Assembly: GCA_910588865.1 (NCBI GenBank)
Contig: CAJUSJ010000002.1
Coordinates: 1 to 64,000, forward strand
Direction: 5' to 3'
From: an uncultured Lachnospiraceae bacterium
GTDB lineage: Bacteria > Bacillota > Clostridia > Lachnospirales > Lachnospiraceae
DNA length: 64,000 nt
The first letter of the stretch is position 1. Every line of letters starts with the position of its first letter. The position numbers and the translations under genes were made by a program. The notes beneath the pieces were generated by a model that did no database searches, was not told where the DNA came from, and saw only the letters and a list, made by a program, of their open reading frames with translations. Positions 15,647 through 24,645 of this stretch are shown here, in pieces.

Positions 15647-16288
15647 CTACAAGATACGAAAGAACAGCCCAGCCTTCTTCAAAACCGGCCTGACGGCCAT
15701 GTACACCGCCACCACCACGATGGTTCCCGCCACGGCGTTGATGAACGTGACGCCCGCGGCCCAGGTGGACATGATCTTGGCTGCCGAGGATTCCACTCCC
15801 AGAATGTAATTTTTGTAGAAGAATCCTACAATGGGGTCCATGATCACGTTAAAACCCAGGCCTGCCACAGAAGAGATCAGGGTCCACTTAAACACATACC
15901 GGCTGTCGTGATTATCTGTGATGTGGGCGACTTTGTGGGCCACCAGGCCGGCGATCAGGCCGATGCACAGCTTCAGGAAAAAGGTCTTGGGCGCGCTGGT
16001 GACATAGGCCGGGTCAATGAGGTCAGCAATGGTCATCCCCAGGGAACCCGCCAGGCCTCCGTAAAACCCTCCCAGCAGCAGAGCCGCCAGGACACAGAAC
16101 GCGTTGCCGATGTGGAGAGCCACCATGTCCCCGCCAAAAGTTGGGATGGGGATCTTCAGGTAGGTAAACGCCACATAACACAAAGCGGCCATAAGTCCTG
16201 TGACCACGATCTTGTACACCCTGTCATTCTCCATCTGCCGGGTGTCTCTTCTCTGGACGGCCTGGGCCGCGGAATTGTTTTTGTTCAT
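15647..16288 (-). CDS. ECF transporter S (substrate-binding) component
   Basis: A 213-residue membrane protein with about six helices. It has the S-component layout of energy-coupling factor vitamin transporters: a short hydrophilic N-terminus, the helix YKIVVTGLMAALCYVAF, a loop LKIPIPTFGG, and the Gly/Ala-rich ALLLGGFYGGLAGSLG that contacts the shared EcfT module. The EcfA/EcfT genes are not in the window. The ATG at 16288 has AGGGAG eight bases upstream. It follows thiN by about 100 bases, so thiamine or a precursor is a tempting substrate, but no thiamine-specific motif could be verified; other vitamins remain possible. Confidence 0.8.
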   Translation of the reverse strand: MNKNNSAAQAVQRRDTRQMENDRVYKIVVTGLMAALCYVAFTYLKIPIPTFGGDMVALHIGNAFCVLAALLLGGFYGGLAGSLGMTIADLIDPAYVTSAPKTFFLKLCIGLIAGLVAHKVAHITDNHDSRYVFKWTLISSVAGLGFNVIMDPIVGFFYKNYILGVESSAAKIMSTWAAGVTFINAVAGTIVVVAVYMAVRPVLKKAGLFFRIL

Positions 16289-16388
16289 AAGCTTCACTCC
16301 CTTTGTCTGTTTTTTCTTTGATATGGGAATCATAACACACAGGTGGAGTGATAGAAATAGCCAGTTTTTAGTTTTTTAACCAGTCCAG

Positions 16389-17048
16389 TTACTGATCCCT
16401 CGACTCAACGCATACCAGGATCCCCTTGTCGAAAGCAATGGAAGCTTCGTCCCCAATGATCTCATTGCTGACGCAGAGCCCCGCCTCCACTCCGATGGAG
16501 ATGTTTTTGCGGTTTAGGGGGTACTTAAACCCAGTGAGGCTTATGCCATATACCTTTTCCGTCAGGGGAATAAAGGAGATGTATTTTCCGTAGGCGCTTT
16601 TCTTGTGGAAGGTCTTTCCTCTGTCCAGCAGATAGATCCGGTTCTGGGGATCACACAGACAGGCCTCCACCTTGCTGTCCAGACAGAGTTTCAGAAGATG
16701 AAGGTTTGACAGCTCGTGGTCCAGCCTGCCTCCGGTGGCTCCCAGGATGGTGATATGGGTGCATCCCAGCTTTATGGCCGTGTTGATGGCAAGCTCTGTG
16801 TCCGTCTCATCCTTCTCCGGCCTGTGGACATCCCAGAGGATTTTTGGATTCTTCCGATACTCCTCAAGAACCCCCTGGTCCACGGTGTCAAAATCTCCCA
16901 CAATGGCATCTGGGGTCAGCCCCAGGGCCTTTGTCTTCTCCAGGCCAGCGTCCACCGAGATCACCAGATCCGTGCGGGTTCCAGAAAAAAACTCACCGGC
17001 AAAAGTCAGGTCAAGCCGTCCGCCGGTTATAATCACCCCGGTTCTCAT
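16389..17048 (-). CDS. thiN: Thiamine diphosphokinase
   Basis: A 219-residue enzyme that converts thiamine and ATP into thiamine diphosphate, the active cofactor. Diagnostic motifs are DAIVGDFDTVDQG near 45-57 (metal and pyrophosphate binding) and ITILGATGGRLDHELSN near 97-113. Its length is typical. It overlaps rpe by four bases (ATGA), the conserved rsgA-rpe-thiN order of Firmicutes, and thereby shares transcription and probably translational coupling. It supplies the cofactor for transketolase, which acts beside Rpe in the pentose phosphate pathway. Confidence 0.95.
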   Translation of the reverse strand: MRTGVIITGGRLDLTFAGEFFSGTRTDLVISVDAGLEKTKALGLTPDAIVGDFDTVDQGVLEEYRKNPKILWDVHRPEKDETDTELAINTAIKLGCTHITILGATGGRLDHELSNLHLLKLCLDSKVEACLCDPQNRIYLLDRGKTFHKKSAYGKYISFIPLTEKVYGISLTGFKYPLNRKNISIGVEAGLCVSNEIIGDEASIAFDKGILVCVESRDQ

Positions 17049-17716
17049 GAATCCCGGTTCCCTGTTCTGCCGAAGATCTCAAGAAACTTTCTCACATTTT
17101 CCCCTGGTTCCCCATGGAATACCGAGGATCCTGCCACGACCACATTGGCACCGGCCTCCAAAATGGTGTCCACATTGTCCAGCGTCACGCCGCCGTCCAC
17201 CTGGATATCCACATAAAGTCCCAGTTCCCTGACCCGCTTTCTCAGAGCCCTCACCTTCTCTAGCGTGTAGGGGATAAATTTCTGACCGCCGAATCCCGGG
17301 TTTACCGACATGATCAGCGCCATGTCCACCTGCGGGAGCACAAGGTCTATGGCAGATATGGGGGTGGCGGGATTCAGCGCCACCCCGGCTTTTGCCCCGG
17401 TCTGCCGTATCTGGGCAATGGTGGAATCCAAGTGCCGGCAGGCTTCCGCATGGACACAGATCAAGTCCGCCCCTGCCTTTTTTAAGTCTTTTACATAGCG
17501 CACGGGCTCCTCCACCATCATGTGGACGTCAAAGACCAGATCCGTACAGCCTCTCAAGGAGGCGATCACCGGCATACCAAAAGAAATGCTGGGCACAAAG
17601 GCTCCATCCATTACATCTAAGTGGAGATACTTAGCTCCCGCCTCCTCCACTGCCTTTATGTCTCGTTCAAGGTTTTTAAAATCAGCTCCCAACAGGGAGG
17701 GTGCCAGTATGGCCAT
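17045..17716 (-). CDS. rpe: Ribulose-phosphate 3-epimerase
   Basis: A 223-residue TIM-barrel enzyme that interconverts D-ribulose 5-phosphate and D-xylulose 5-phosphate in the pentose phosphate pathway. Signatures are APSLLGADF at the N-terminus, LHLDVMDGAFVPSISFG near 32, VNPGFGGQKFIP near 142 and VDGGVTLDN near 175, the last three with the metal-binding Asp/His and phosphate loop residues. The ATG at 17716 is used (AGGAG nine bases upstream); an in-frame TTG two codons earlier is too near the ribosome site. It abuts rsgA and overlaps thiN. Confidence 0.96.
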   Translation of the reverse strand: MAILAPSLLGADFKNLERDIKAVEEAGAKYLHLDVMDGAFVPSISFGMPVIASLRGCTDLVFDVHMMVEEPVRYVKDLKKAGADLICVHAEACRHLDSTIAQIRQTGAKAGVALNPATPISAIDLVLPQVDMALIMSVNPGFGGQKFIPYTLEKVRALRKRVRELGLYVDIQVDGGVTLDNVDTILEAGANVVVAGSSVFHGEPGENVRKFLEIFGRTGNRDS

Positions 17717-17718
17717 GG

Positions 17719-18597
17719 TCAATATCTCCTTTTATCCTTCAATTCTTTGTAAAACAACCGATAATTTTCATATCGGCTCCTGCTGATACGGCCTTCCCTG
17801 GCCGCGTTTTTTACCCCGCATAGCTTCTCTCCCATGTGCGCGCAGCCCAAAAAACGGCAGCTGTCCTGAAAAGGCCCGAACTCAGGAAACAGGTCTTTTA
17901 GATCCTCCGGCTCCATCTCATCCACAAACACGGAGCTGAATCCCGGAGTATCCATAAGATATGTGTCCTTATCCAGACAAAACAGTTCCGAATGGCGTGT
18001 GGTGTGCCGCCCTCTGCGGATCTTTTCGCTGACAGCTCCTGTCTCCATATTAGCCTCCGGCATCAGGAGGTTGGTGAGAGAGGACTTCCCTACTCCCGAC
18101 GGCCCCGCTAGAGCCGTGGTCTTTCCTGTGAGACATTCCCTGATCTCTTTGAGCCCTGTCTGATCCAAGACGCTTAAGAACTTCACCTCATATCCCGCTG
18201 TCTCGTAGATTTTCCCATATTGATCTTTTTCCTCCTCACCGGCCAGGTCCATCTTATTGAACACCACCACAGCCTTTACGCCGCTTCTCTCCATGAGCAC
18301 CAAAAACCGGTCCAGAAGATTCAGATTGGGCTTGGGATCGTACAGGGAAAAAATGACCAGGGCCTGGTCAACATTTGCCACCGCCGGACGGATCAGGGTA
18401 TTGATCCTGGGAAGGATCTGATCAATGTTCCCTTCCGGCGGATCCTGCCCCAGCACAGAGATCTCCACCATGTCCCCCACCAGAGGCTTAATATTCTTAT
18501 TCCGGAAGATCCCTTTTGCCTTGCACTCATAGAGAATGCCGTCACGGCCACAAACATAGTAAAATCCCGCGATGCCTTTTATGATCTTTCCTGTCAC
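17719..18597 (-). CDS. rsgA: Ribosome small-subunit biogenesis GTPase RsgA
   Basis: A 292-residue circularly permuted GTPase that checks late 30S assembly. It has an N-terminal OB fold (about 1-70), the G4 motif FNKMD near 125, a P-loop GPSGVGKSSL near 170, the G2 RRGRHTTRH, the G3 DTPGF, and a C-terminal Cys/His zinc motif (CRFLGCAHMGEKLCGVK). No ATG fits: the open frame extends into prkC, but family length and the N-terminal motif point to the GTG at 18597, 13 bases after the prkC stop with GGGGGA upstream. It lies in the prpC-prkC-rsgA-rpe-thiN unit, where the kinase may regulate it, as PrkC does in Bacillus. Confidence 0.93.
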   Translation of the reverse strand: MTGKIIKGIAGFYYVCGRDGILYECKAKGIFRNKNIKPLVGDMVEISVLGQDPPEGNIDQILPRINTLIRPAVANVDQALVIFSLYDPKPNLNLLDRFLVLMERSGVKAVVVFNKMDLAGEEEKDQYGKIYETAGYEVKFLSVLDQTGLKEIRECLTGKTTALAGPSGVGKSSLTNLLMPEANMETGAVSEKIRRGRHTTRHSELFCLDKDTYLMDTPGFSSVFVDEMEPEDLKDLFPEFGPFQDSCRFLGCAHMGEKLCGVKNAAREGRISRSRYENYRLFYKELKDKRRY

Positions 18598-18610
18598 TGC
18601 TTCCCCCTGT

Positions 18611-20788
18611 CTACTCTGTCTCAATAAACTTAATCGGATAGCTGACGAGAACATCTCCCGTGCCCACATTCACCACCTCTACCTCTCCGCTGTCCACTCC
18701 CGGCGCGCCCTCAATGTTGGTAAAGCTTACGGGAAGGAGCATGTTGCCCGGCACGGTCACGGCTTCCGTCAGGGTTCTGTACACCAGAGTCCCGTTGACC
18801 TCCTGCTTCAGCCGTATGGCTACTGTCACATCGGAGCTTAAGGCCCCCGGCCCGATCTGGGATCCCAGGTTGTAGGTCTCATTGATGGCCGCCACAAACC
18901 TTTTCTCTTTTACCTCTGGCCCCTGGCTCACTGTATAGGCAATTGCCGTGCCCTCTTTTAAAAGAGTTCCCGGTTCTATCTCCTGGCTGATCACATAGCC
19001 TTCCGGGATGGTGTCGCTGAACTCTTTGCTCACTTCCCCCGGATTAAGGCCAGCCTCCTCCAGTGCGGCGACAGCTTCCCCCTCTGCCTTCTCTCTCATC
19101 TCAGGCACGGTTTTCATGGCGGACAGAGGACCAGAGCTGATATACAGGGTCACCTGCTCCCCCTCCCTTGCCTGCTGGGGCTCAAAACGGATCACGCTGC
19201 CTTCTGGTACCGTGTCGTGATACTCGGACTGGAGATTAACCACAAGCTTATTCTGCTCCAGCAGAAGCTTTGCGGCATCCGCTGTCATCCCGTCTAAGGA
19301 CAGCTCGGATATACGCACTAAGTCGGTTCCTCTGCTGACCACCACGGTCACGGTTGAGTACTTTTGCGCCATTGTGCCCTCTGGCACGGACTGGGAGATG
19401 ACACAGCCCTTATCCACTGTGTCGGAATCCTCATAGCCGCTTACCTTCATCACCAGGGTGCTCTCCTTCAGCTTTGCCTCCGCCATGTCCACCGGAAGGT
19501 CCAGAACATCGGGAACCAGGATCTCCATCTCATTGACCGTCTCCTGGGAAGTCTGGGTCTCTGTCTCCACTACGGTGGAAGTAGAAGGCGTCCGCGGAGA
19601 GCTAAACTTCAAAAGCCCTCCAAGTCTGGAAAACACCACAATGAGAACAGCCACGATGATGATAGCGATCAGGATACCCAGGGCGGTAAAAAGCCGCTCA
19701 AACCTGTGGATGGTGTCCCGGCCTCCTTCGTCGCTGTACCCCGAATCCCTCTGGCCGTCATCCTCCCACTCTTCCTCCTCATCCCATTCCCAGTCTCTCT
19801 CCCCTGCCCGCTCAGGCTGATTCTCCCGTTCCCTCCTGTGGTCCCGCTCCCTGGGATTTTCCCTGACGCTGTCCGTGCCCCGCTTGATCTCCTTCAATTC
19901 GTCTTTTTTGATGACAACGGTACCGGCGCTCATATCCACATCGGGAACCGGCTGGACGAAATCTTCCGCCGGATGAACCAGAACTCTTCTTAAGTCCCCA
20001 ATCACATCCGTGATTTGGCTGTACCGGTACTCTGGTTTCTTCTCCGTACATTTGAGAATGATTCCCTCTAAGCTTACGGGAATCTCCGGATTGTAGAGGC
20101 TGGGCCTGGTGATGGGCTCCTGGAGCTGGGCCAGTGCCACTGCCACCGTATTGTCTCCCTGAAAGGGCAGGATTCCGGTCACCATCTCATACATGGTGAT
20201 TCCCAGAGAATAGACGTCGCTCCTCTCGTCACAGTAGCCGCCCCTTGCCTGTTCTGGTGAGATATAGTGGACAGACCCCATGGCCTCGGAAGTCATGGTC
20301 TGGGTGGTCACGGCCCTGGCGATGCCGAAATCCGCCACTTTCACCTTCCCGTCCTTTGAGATCAACATGTTCTGGGGCTTAATATCCCTGTGTATGATCT
20401 TCTGCTCATGGGCCGCGGCGATCCCCTGGGCCACCTGGATGGCAATTCCCACAGCCTCCTTGACCTCCAGCATGCCCTTTTTGGCTATGTAGCTTTTCAG
20501 AGTGATACCCTCGATCAGCTCCATGACGATGGAGTGGATGCTGCCTTCATCCACCACATCATAGACATTGACAATGTTGGGGTGGGAAAGCCTGGCGGCA
20601 GCCTGGGCCTCCATCTGAAATTTGCTCACAAACCCGGGGTCATCGCTGAATTCCCGCTTTAACACCTTGATGGCTACCAGGCGGTTCAGCTTGTGGCATC
20701 TTGCCTTATATACATCAGACATTCCGCCGGAGCCTATGAGCCCCAGGATCTCATACCGGTCCTGCAGATAAATCCCTGTCCTCAGCAT
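18611..20788 (-). CDS. prkC: PASTA-domain eukaryotic-type Ser/Thr protein kinase
   Basis: A 725-residue membrane kinase that senses cell-wall muropeptides or lipid II and phosphorylates proteins in growth, division and spore germination. The kinase domain spans about 12-270: Gly loop IGSGGMSDVY, Lys41, HRD at 133-135 with KPQN, DFG at 153, and an activation loop rich in Thr. A charged, acidic/arginine-rich linker (about 290-355) leads to one membrane helix (about 365-390) and three extracellular PASTA repeats (about 421-623), plus a C-terminal beta domain of about 100 residues. Its start overlaps the prpC stop by seven bases, so kinase and phosphatase are coupled. Confidence 0.96.
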   Translation of the reverse strand: MLRTGIYLQDRYEILGLIGSGGMSDVYKARCHKLNRLVAIKVLKREFSDDPGFVSKFQMEAQAAARLSHPNIVNVYDVVDEGSIHSIVMELIEGITLKSYIAKKGMLEVKEAVGIAIQVAQGIAAAHEQKIIHRDIKPQNMLISKDGKVKVADFGIARAVTTQTMTSEAMGSVHYISPEQARGGYCDERSDVYSLGITMYEMVTGILPFQGDNTVAVALAQLQEPITRPSLYNPEIPVSLEGIILKCTEKKPEYRYSQITDVIGDLRRVLVHPAEDFVQPVPDVDMSAGTVVIKKDELKEIKRGTDSVRENPRERDHRRERENQPERAGERDWEWDEEEEWEDDGQRDSGYSDEGGRDTIHRFERLFTALGILIAIIIVAVLIVVFSRLGGLLKFSSPRTPSTSTVVETETQTSQETVNEMEILVPDVLDLPVDMAEAKLKESTLVMKVSGYEDSDTVDKGCVISQSVPEGTMAQKYSTVTVVVSRGTDLVRISELSLDGMTADAAKLLLEQNKLVVNLQSEYHDTVPEGSVIRFEPQQAREGEQVTLYISSGPLSAMKTVPEMREKAEGEAVAALEEAGLNPGEVSKEFSDTIPEGYVISQEIEPGTLLKEGTAIAYTVSQGPEVKEKRFVAAINETYNLGSQIGPGALSSDVTVAIRLKQEVNGTLVYRTLTEAVTVPGNMLLPVSFTNIEGAPGVDSGEVEVVNVGTGDVLVSYPIKFIETE

Positions 20789-21528
20789 GACCTCACCTCG
20801 CTTATCCGCGGATCCGCCAGCAGCACCGCTATATTGTCATAGCCGCCCTCCTCATTGGCCCTGTCCACCAGACGCCGGACCTTCTTCTTTAGAGAGTCCC
20901 GCTGGGAAAGGATGTCCACCATCTCTTCTTCCATGAGCATGTTGCTGAGACCGTCGGAACACATAAGGATTAAATCCCCCGGGTACAGCTGCTTTTCAAA
21001 AAAATCCACCTCCACGTCAGGCATAATGCCCAGAGCTCTGGTGATAATGTTTTTCTTCTCCAGGTAATCCCGGCTGTTCCTCTCCATCTGCCCCAGTGCC
21101 ACCAGCTCCTCCACATAGGAGTGATCCCTGGTCACCTGACAGAGGCGGCCGCCCCGAAACAGATAAAGACGGCTGTCTCCCACATTGGCCACAAACAGGG
21201 TATCCCCTTCCGCCGTGGCCGCCACCAGAGTGGTTCCCATGCCGGAGAGGGCTTCATTCTCCACGGATTTTCTGTACAGATCCCAGTTCACCTGACGGAT
21301 CCCTTCCTGAAGAATCCTTACCGGCGAATTCCCTTTATGCCGCTCCACATAAGAATTCAGATGCTCTATCATGAACCGGGAAGCGAAATCTCCCGCCCTG
21401 TGTCCTCCCATGCCGTCGGCCAGCAGAAACAGATTATCAAGGCTCCCCACATGGTCTGATGAAAAATAGATATAGTCCTGATTCAGGGACCTGACGCGCC
21501 CCGCGTCAGTCAACGCATACGCCTCCAT
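20782..21528 (-). CDS. prpC: PP2C-type protein phosphatase (Stp1/PrpC)
   Basis: A 248-residue metal-dependent Ser/Thr phosphatase, the partner that reverses PrkC phosphorylation. PP2C motifs are in order: GRVRSLNQDY near 10, LLADGMGGHRAGDFAS near 35 (metal Asp and Gly), VANVGDSRLYLFR near 113, VTRDHSYVEELV near 133, LILMCSDGLSNML near 182 and GGYDNIAVLL at the end. Length and motif order are standard for the cytoplasmic bacterial family. It lies three bases after rlmN and overlaps prkC. Confidence 0.95.
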   Translation of the reverse strand: MEAYALTDAGRVRSLNQDYIYFSSDHVGSLDNLFLLADGMGGHRAGDFASRFMIEHLNSYVERHKGNSPVRILQEGIRQVNWDLYRKSVENEALSGMGTTLVAATAEGDTLFVANVGDSRLYLFRGGRLCQVTRDHSYVEELVALGQMERNSRDYLEKKNIITRALGIMPDVEVDFFEKQLYPGDLILMCSDGLSNMLMEEEMVDILSQRDSLKKKVRRLVDRANEEGGYDNIAVLLADPRISEVRSC

Positions 21529-21531
21529 CCG

Positions 21532-22584
21532 TCATCCCTCCTTGTTCTTGTCCATATAGCTTTTTCTCAGCTGTCCGCAGGCACCGTTGATGTCCCGCCC
21601 CATCTCCCGCCTTACGGTAACGTTGATCCCATTTTTTTCCAGGCGTTCCTTAAATGCCCCTATGGAATGGCTGTCAGACTGGACATAGCTCCTCTCCCTG
21701 ATAGGGTTCACTGGTATCAGGTTCACATGGCCCTGGTAACCCTTGATAAGATCCGCCAGAGCCTGGGCCTCCTTCGGGTCATCATTGACCCCCTTTACCA
21801 GGCTGTACTCAAATGTGAGCCTTCTCCCCGTCCTCTTAAAATAGGTCCCGCAGGCTGAGAGCACCTGTGCCAGGGGATAGCGGTTGGCCACAGGCATCAA
21901 GGTCTTTCTCACCTCATCGTTTGGGGCGTGGAGAGACAAAGCCAGGGTGATGGAAAGTCCTTCCTCCGCCAGTTTTATGATTCCGGGGACAATGCCGCAG
22001 GTTGACACCGTAATGTTCCTCTGACTGATATTCAGCCCTTTTTCATCTGTGAGCATGCGGATAAACCGCACCAGATTATCATAATTGTCCAAAGGCTCCC
22101 CTGTCCCCATAACCACCACATGGGAAACCCGTTCTACCAGATCCTTCTGAATCTGGTAGATCTGATCCAGCATCTCCGATGGCCTTAGATTTCTCTCAAG
22201 TCCTTCTAAGGTTGACGCGCAGAAACGGCAGCCCATGCGGCAGCCTACCTGGGAGGAGACGCACACGGAATTCCCGTGCCGGTATTTCATCAGCACGCTC
22301 TCGATCACATTGCCGTCCTTCAGCTCAAACAGGTATTTTCTGGTGCCGTCAATGGACGAAACCTTTACATCCGCGGTCTTCAATTCCGCCAGCTCATAAT
22401 CCTCCGCCAGCTTACGGCGCAGCTCCTTTGACAGGTTGGTCATGTCTTCAAAAGAACCTGCCTGCTTCTGGTGGAGCCACTGATAGACCTGGTCTGCCCT
22501 GAACCCCTGGATACCCTGTTCTTTAAAACAGCTTTTCAATTCCTCCAGTGTCAGGGATTTGATATCTGTCTTTTCCTCCATCAT
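21532..22584 (-). CDS. rlmN: 23S rRNA m2A2503 / tRNA m2A37 methyltransferase RlmN
   Basis: A 350-residue radical-SAM enzyme that methylates C2 of A2503 in the peptidyl-transferase centre and A37 of some tRNAs. The [4Fe-4S] cluster motif CRMGCRFCAS is near 115, and the catalytic Cys pair includes the C-terminal GACGQL. VVMGTGEPLDNYDNL near 160 is the SAM-binding stretch. Cfr-type resistance methyltransferases share the fold, but the length, context and overall motif pattern fit RlmN. The start overlaps the rsmB stop (ATGA); a second ATG one codon on is also possible. Confidence 0.95.
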   Translation of the reverse strand: MMEEKTDIKSLTLEELKSCFKEQGIQGFRADQVYQWLHQKQAGSFEDMTNLSKELRRKLAEDYELAELKTADVKVSSIDGTRKYLFELKDGNVIESVLMKYRHGNSVCVSSQVGCRMGCRFCASTLEGLERNLRPSEMLDQIYQIQKDLVERVSHVVVMGTGEPLDNYDNLVRFIRMLTDEKGLNISQRNITVSTCGIVPGIIKLAEEGLSITLALSLHAPNDEVRKTLMPVANRYPLAQVLSACGTYFKRTGRRLTFEYSLVKGVNDDPKEAQALADLIKGYQGHVNLIPVNPIRERSYVQSDSHSIGAFKERLEKNGINVTVRREMGRDINGACGQLRKSYMDKNKEG

Positions 22585-23924
22585 ATCCTCTTAAATACTG
22601 CCAGAAAGAAACCGTCTCCGGGATAAGCCCCAGGCAATAGCTGGATATACCCCTTTTTTAAGGTCTCTGACCGCAGTTTCCCACCTAATCGTTGTTCTAT
22701 ATTCACTGGCTCGAAAGGATATTCCTCCGCGAACCAGGCCGCGTTCTCTTCATTCTCTTTCCTGCTGATCGTACAGGTGCTGTACACCAGAGTCCCCTGA
22801 GGCTTCACGTACCGCCATACCACTGACAGGATCTTTCTCTGAAGCTCAGCCAGCTCCGATATGGATTCCGGGGATACCCGGTACTTGATATCCGGCTTCC
22901 GCCCCAGGATCCCAAGGCCGGAGCAGGGGAGATCCGCGAGAAGAATATCTGCCTTTTCCGCGGATTCCTGGTCAAACTCCAAGGCATCCATGACCCTGGT
23001 CCTTATGTTGGACACACCATGACGGCGGATATTGTCCTCGATCAGGGCGATCTTGTTCTGGCTGATGTCCCTGGCCTCCACAAATCCCTGGTCTCCCAGA
23101 AGATCCGCCATATGAAGGCTCTTCCCACCGGGAGCGGCGCAGACGTCAACGCAGTACTGCCCCTTCCTGGGAGCTGCCGCCAGGGCCACAAAGCTGGAGC
23201 TTAAGTCCTGTACCTGAATCCATCCATCCCGAAAAGCCGCCAGGGCCTCCAAATGGTCAATACCGGAAAGATACCGGATCTCTTCTGAATATTCGCTTTT
23301 CTCCACCACCGCTCCCTGGCTCTGAAGGCTTTCCTCTGTCCTCTGCCTTTCTCTCGGCGTTCCCTTTAACCGGACGCAGAGCCTGCGTTTCTCTAAAAAA
23401 GCGTTCAGCATCTCATATACCACGGTCTCGGGATACTCTTTCTTCCACATGTCTATAAGCCAGCCAGGCATGGAGTAGCGGACGGAATCATCTGGAAACA
23501 CCAGCTCTCCCTTTCCCCTGGCTATGGCCCTCAAAACCCCGTTGACAAATCCTTTAAGCCCCTGAAACCGGCGTTTGACAGCCAGCTTTACCGCCTCATC
23601 GCACACGGCGCTGTCAGGGATCCTGTCCATGCGGAGGATCTGATACACGGACATCCGCAGCAGCGTTCTGATCAGGGGCTTCATTTTTTCTATCTTTGTT
23701 TTGGAATACTGTCCGATCACATAGTCGATCTGGATCAGGTATTCCAGGGTTCCTTCTGTCACCCGGGTGACAAAAGCCCTGTCCTGTTTTTCCAAATACT
23801 GATATTTGCTGAGGGCCTGGTTAAGGACCACATGGCTCAACCCGCCTCGTTCCAGCACTTCCATGAGGATGTCCAGGGCCAGCTCCCTGACATTCATATG
23901 GTTTTTATGATTTTCCCTAGTCAC
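22581..23924 (-). CDS. rsmB: 16S rRNA m5C967 methyltransferase RsmB
   Basis: About 447 residues. It methylates C967 of 16S rRNA. The N-terminal 150 residues are a NusB-like RNA-binding domain (LALDILMEVLERGGLSH..., then QDRAFVTRVTEGTLE). The C-terminal domain is a SAM methyltransferase with VCAAPGGKSLHMADLLG, the catalytic LLADLPCSGLGILGRKPD and the second Cys in LVYSTCTISRKENE. The start is uncertain. A GTG overlapping the yugP stop, with GGAGG eleven bases before it, is used; an ATG at 23897 would shorten the leader segment by nine residues. Confidence 0.93.
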   Translation of the reverse strand: MTRENHKNHMNVRELALDILMEVLERGGLSHVVLNQALSKYQYLEKQDRAFVTRVTEGTLEYLIQIDYVIGQYSKTKIEKMKPLIRTLLRMSVYQILRMDRIPDSAVCDEAVKLAVKRRFQGLKGFVNGVLRAIARGKGELVFPDDSVRYSMPGWLIDMWKKEYPETVVYEMLNAFLEKRRLCVRLKGTPRERQRTEESLQSQGAVVEKSEYSEEIRYLSGIDHLEALAAFRDGWIQVQDLSSSFVALAAAPRKGQYCVDVCAAPGGKSLHMADLLGDQGFVEARDISQNKIALIEDNIRRHGVSNIRTRVMDALEFDQESAEKADILLADLPCSGLGILGRKPDIKYRVSPESISELAELQRKILSVVWRYVKPQGTLVYSTCTISRKENEENAAWFAEEYPFEPVNIEQRLGGKLRSETLKKGYIQLLPGAYPGDGFFLAVFKRI

Positions 23925-24630
23925 GTCTCCTGTTTCCTCCAAACAGTATGACCAGACGCAGAAGCTGAAGCACGGATGCCGCCGCCGCTGCCACGTAGGT
24001 CATGGCAGCTGCTCCCAGGACGCTTTTTGTCTGGCTCACTTCCTGTCCGCTTAAGATTCCAAGCTGATCCACGAGCCGCACCGCGCGGCTGGAAGCGTTA
24101 AACTCCACCGGCAAGGTGATCAGCTGAAACAGCACCACTGCCAAAAACATCCAGATGCCGATCTGGGTCAGCATGTTATTTCCTCCCAGCAAAAGTCCAA
24201 GAAGGATCAGGGGCCAGGACAGCTTGCTGCCAAAATTGGCCACAGGCACAAAAGCCGCGCGCATCCTGAGGGGCACGTATCCTAAGTTATCCTGGATGGC
24301 GTGGCCGCACTCATGGGCCGCCACCCCGATGGCTGCCACCGACGGGGAGCCAAATACGCTGTCCGACAGATTTACCGTCTTGGTTCTGGGGTCATAGTGA
24401 TCCGTCAGATTGCCGGACACGGCCCGGACCGAAACATCATAGATTCCCTGGGACTGCAGCAGCCTTCTGGCAGCCTCTCCCCCAGTCATCCCTGTGGTGC
24501 TTCTGACTCTGGAATATTTGGAAAACGTGCTGTTCACCCCTGCCGACGCCATAAGGGACAACACGGTTCCGATCACCAGCAGGATCATTGTCGGATCAAA
24601 AAATCCAAATCCATAATAACCGCCGTACAT
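23917..24630 (-). CDS. yugP: Membrane zinc metallopeptidase, YugP-like
   Basis: A 237-residue membrane protein of the neutral zinc metallopeptidase (YugP) family. The zinc-binding HEXXH motif appears as AAHECGHAIQ near 105. Hydrophobic helices lie at the N-terminus (about 12-30) and in two or three places in the second half, around 125-165 and 205-230. The family is widespread in Firmicutes but its substrate is unknown; the site would face the membrane or cytosol. It is preceded by an AAAGGAG site, lies 15 bases after fmt and overlaps rsmB, embedded in the priA-def-fmt cluster. Confidence 0.88.
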   Translation of the reverse strand: MYGGYYGFGFFDPTMILLVIGTVLSLMASAGVNSTFSKYSRVRSTTGMTGGEAARRLLQSQGIYDVSVRAVSGNLTDHYDPRTKTVNLSDSVFGSPSVAAIGVAAHECGHAIQDNLGYVPLRMRAAFVPVANFGSKLSWPLILLGLLLGGNNMLTQIGIWMFLAVVLFQLITLPVEFNASSRAVRLVDQLGILSGQEVSQTKSVLGAAAMTYVAAAAASVLQLLRLVILFGGNRRRD

Positions 24631-24645
24631 ATAACCAGCTCCTTT

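Noticed and set aside
21532..22584. Cfr-type antibiotic-resistance methyltransferase
   Set aside because: The radical-SAM gene lies in a conserved housekeeping cluster with RlmN-like motifs and length; no mobile context.
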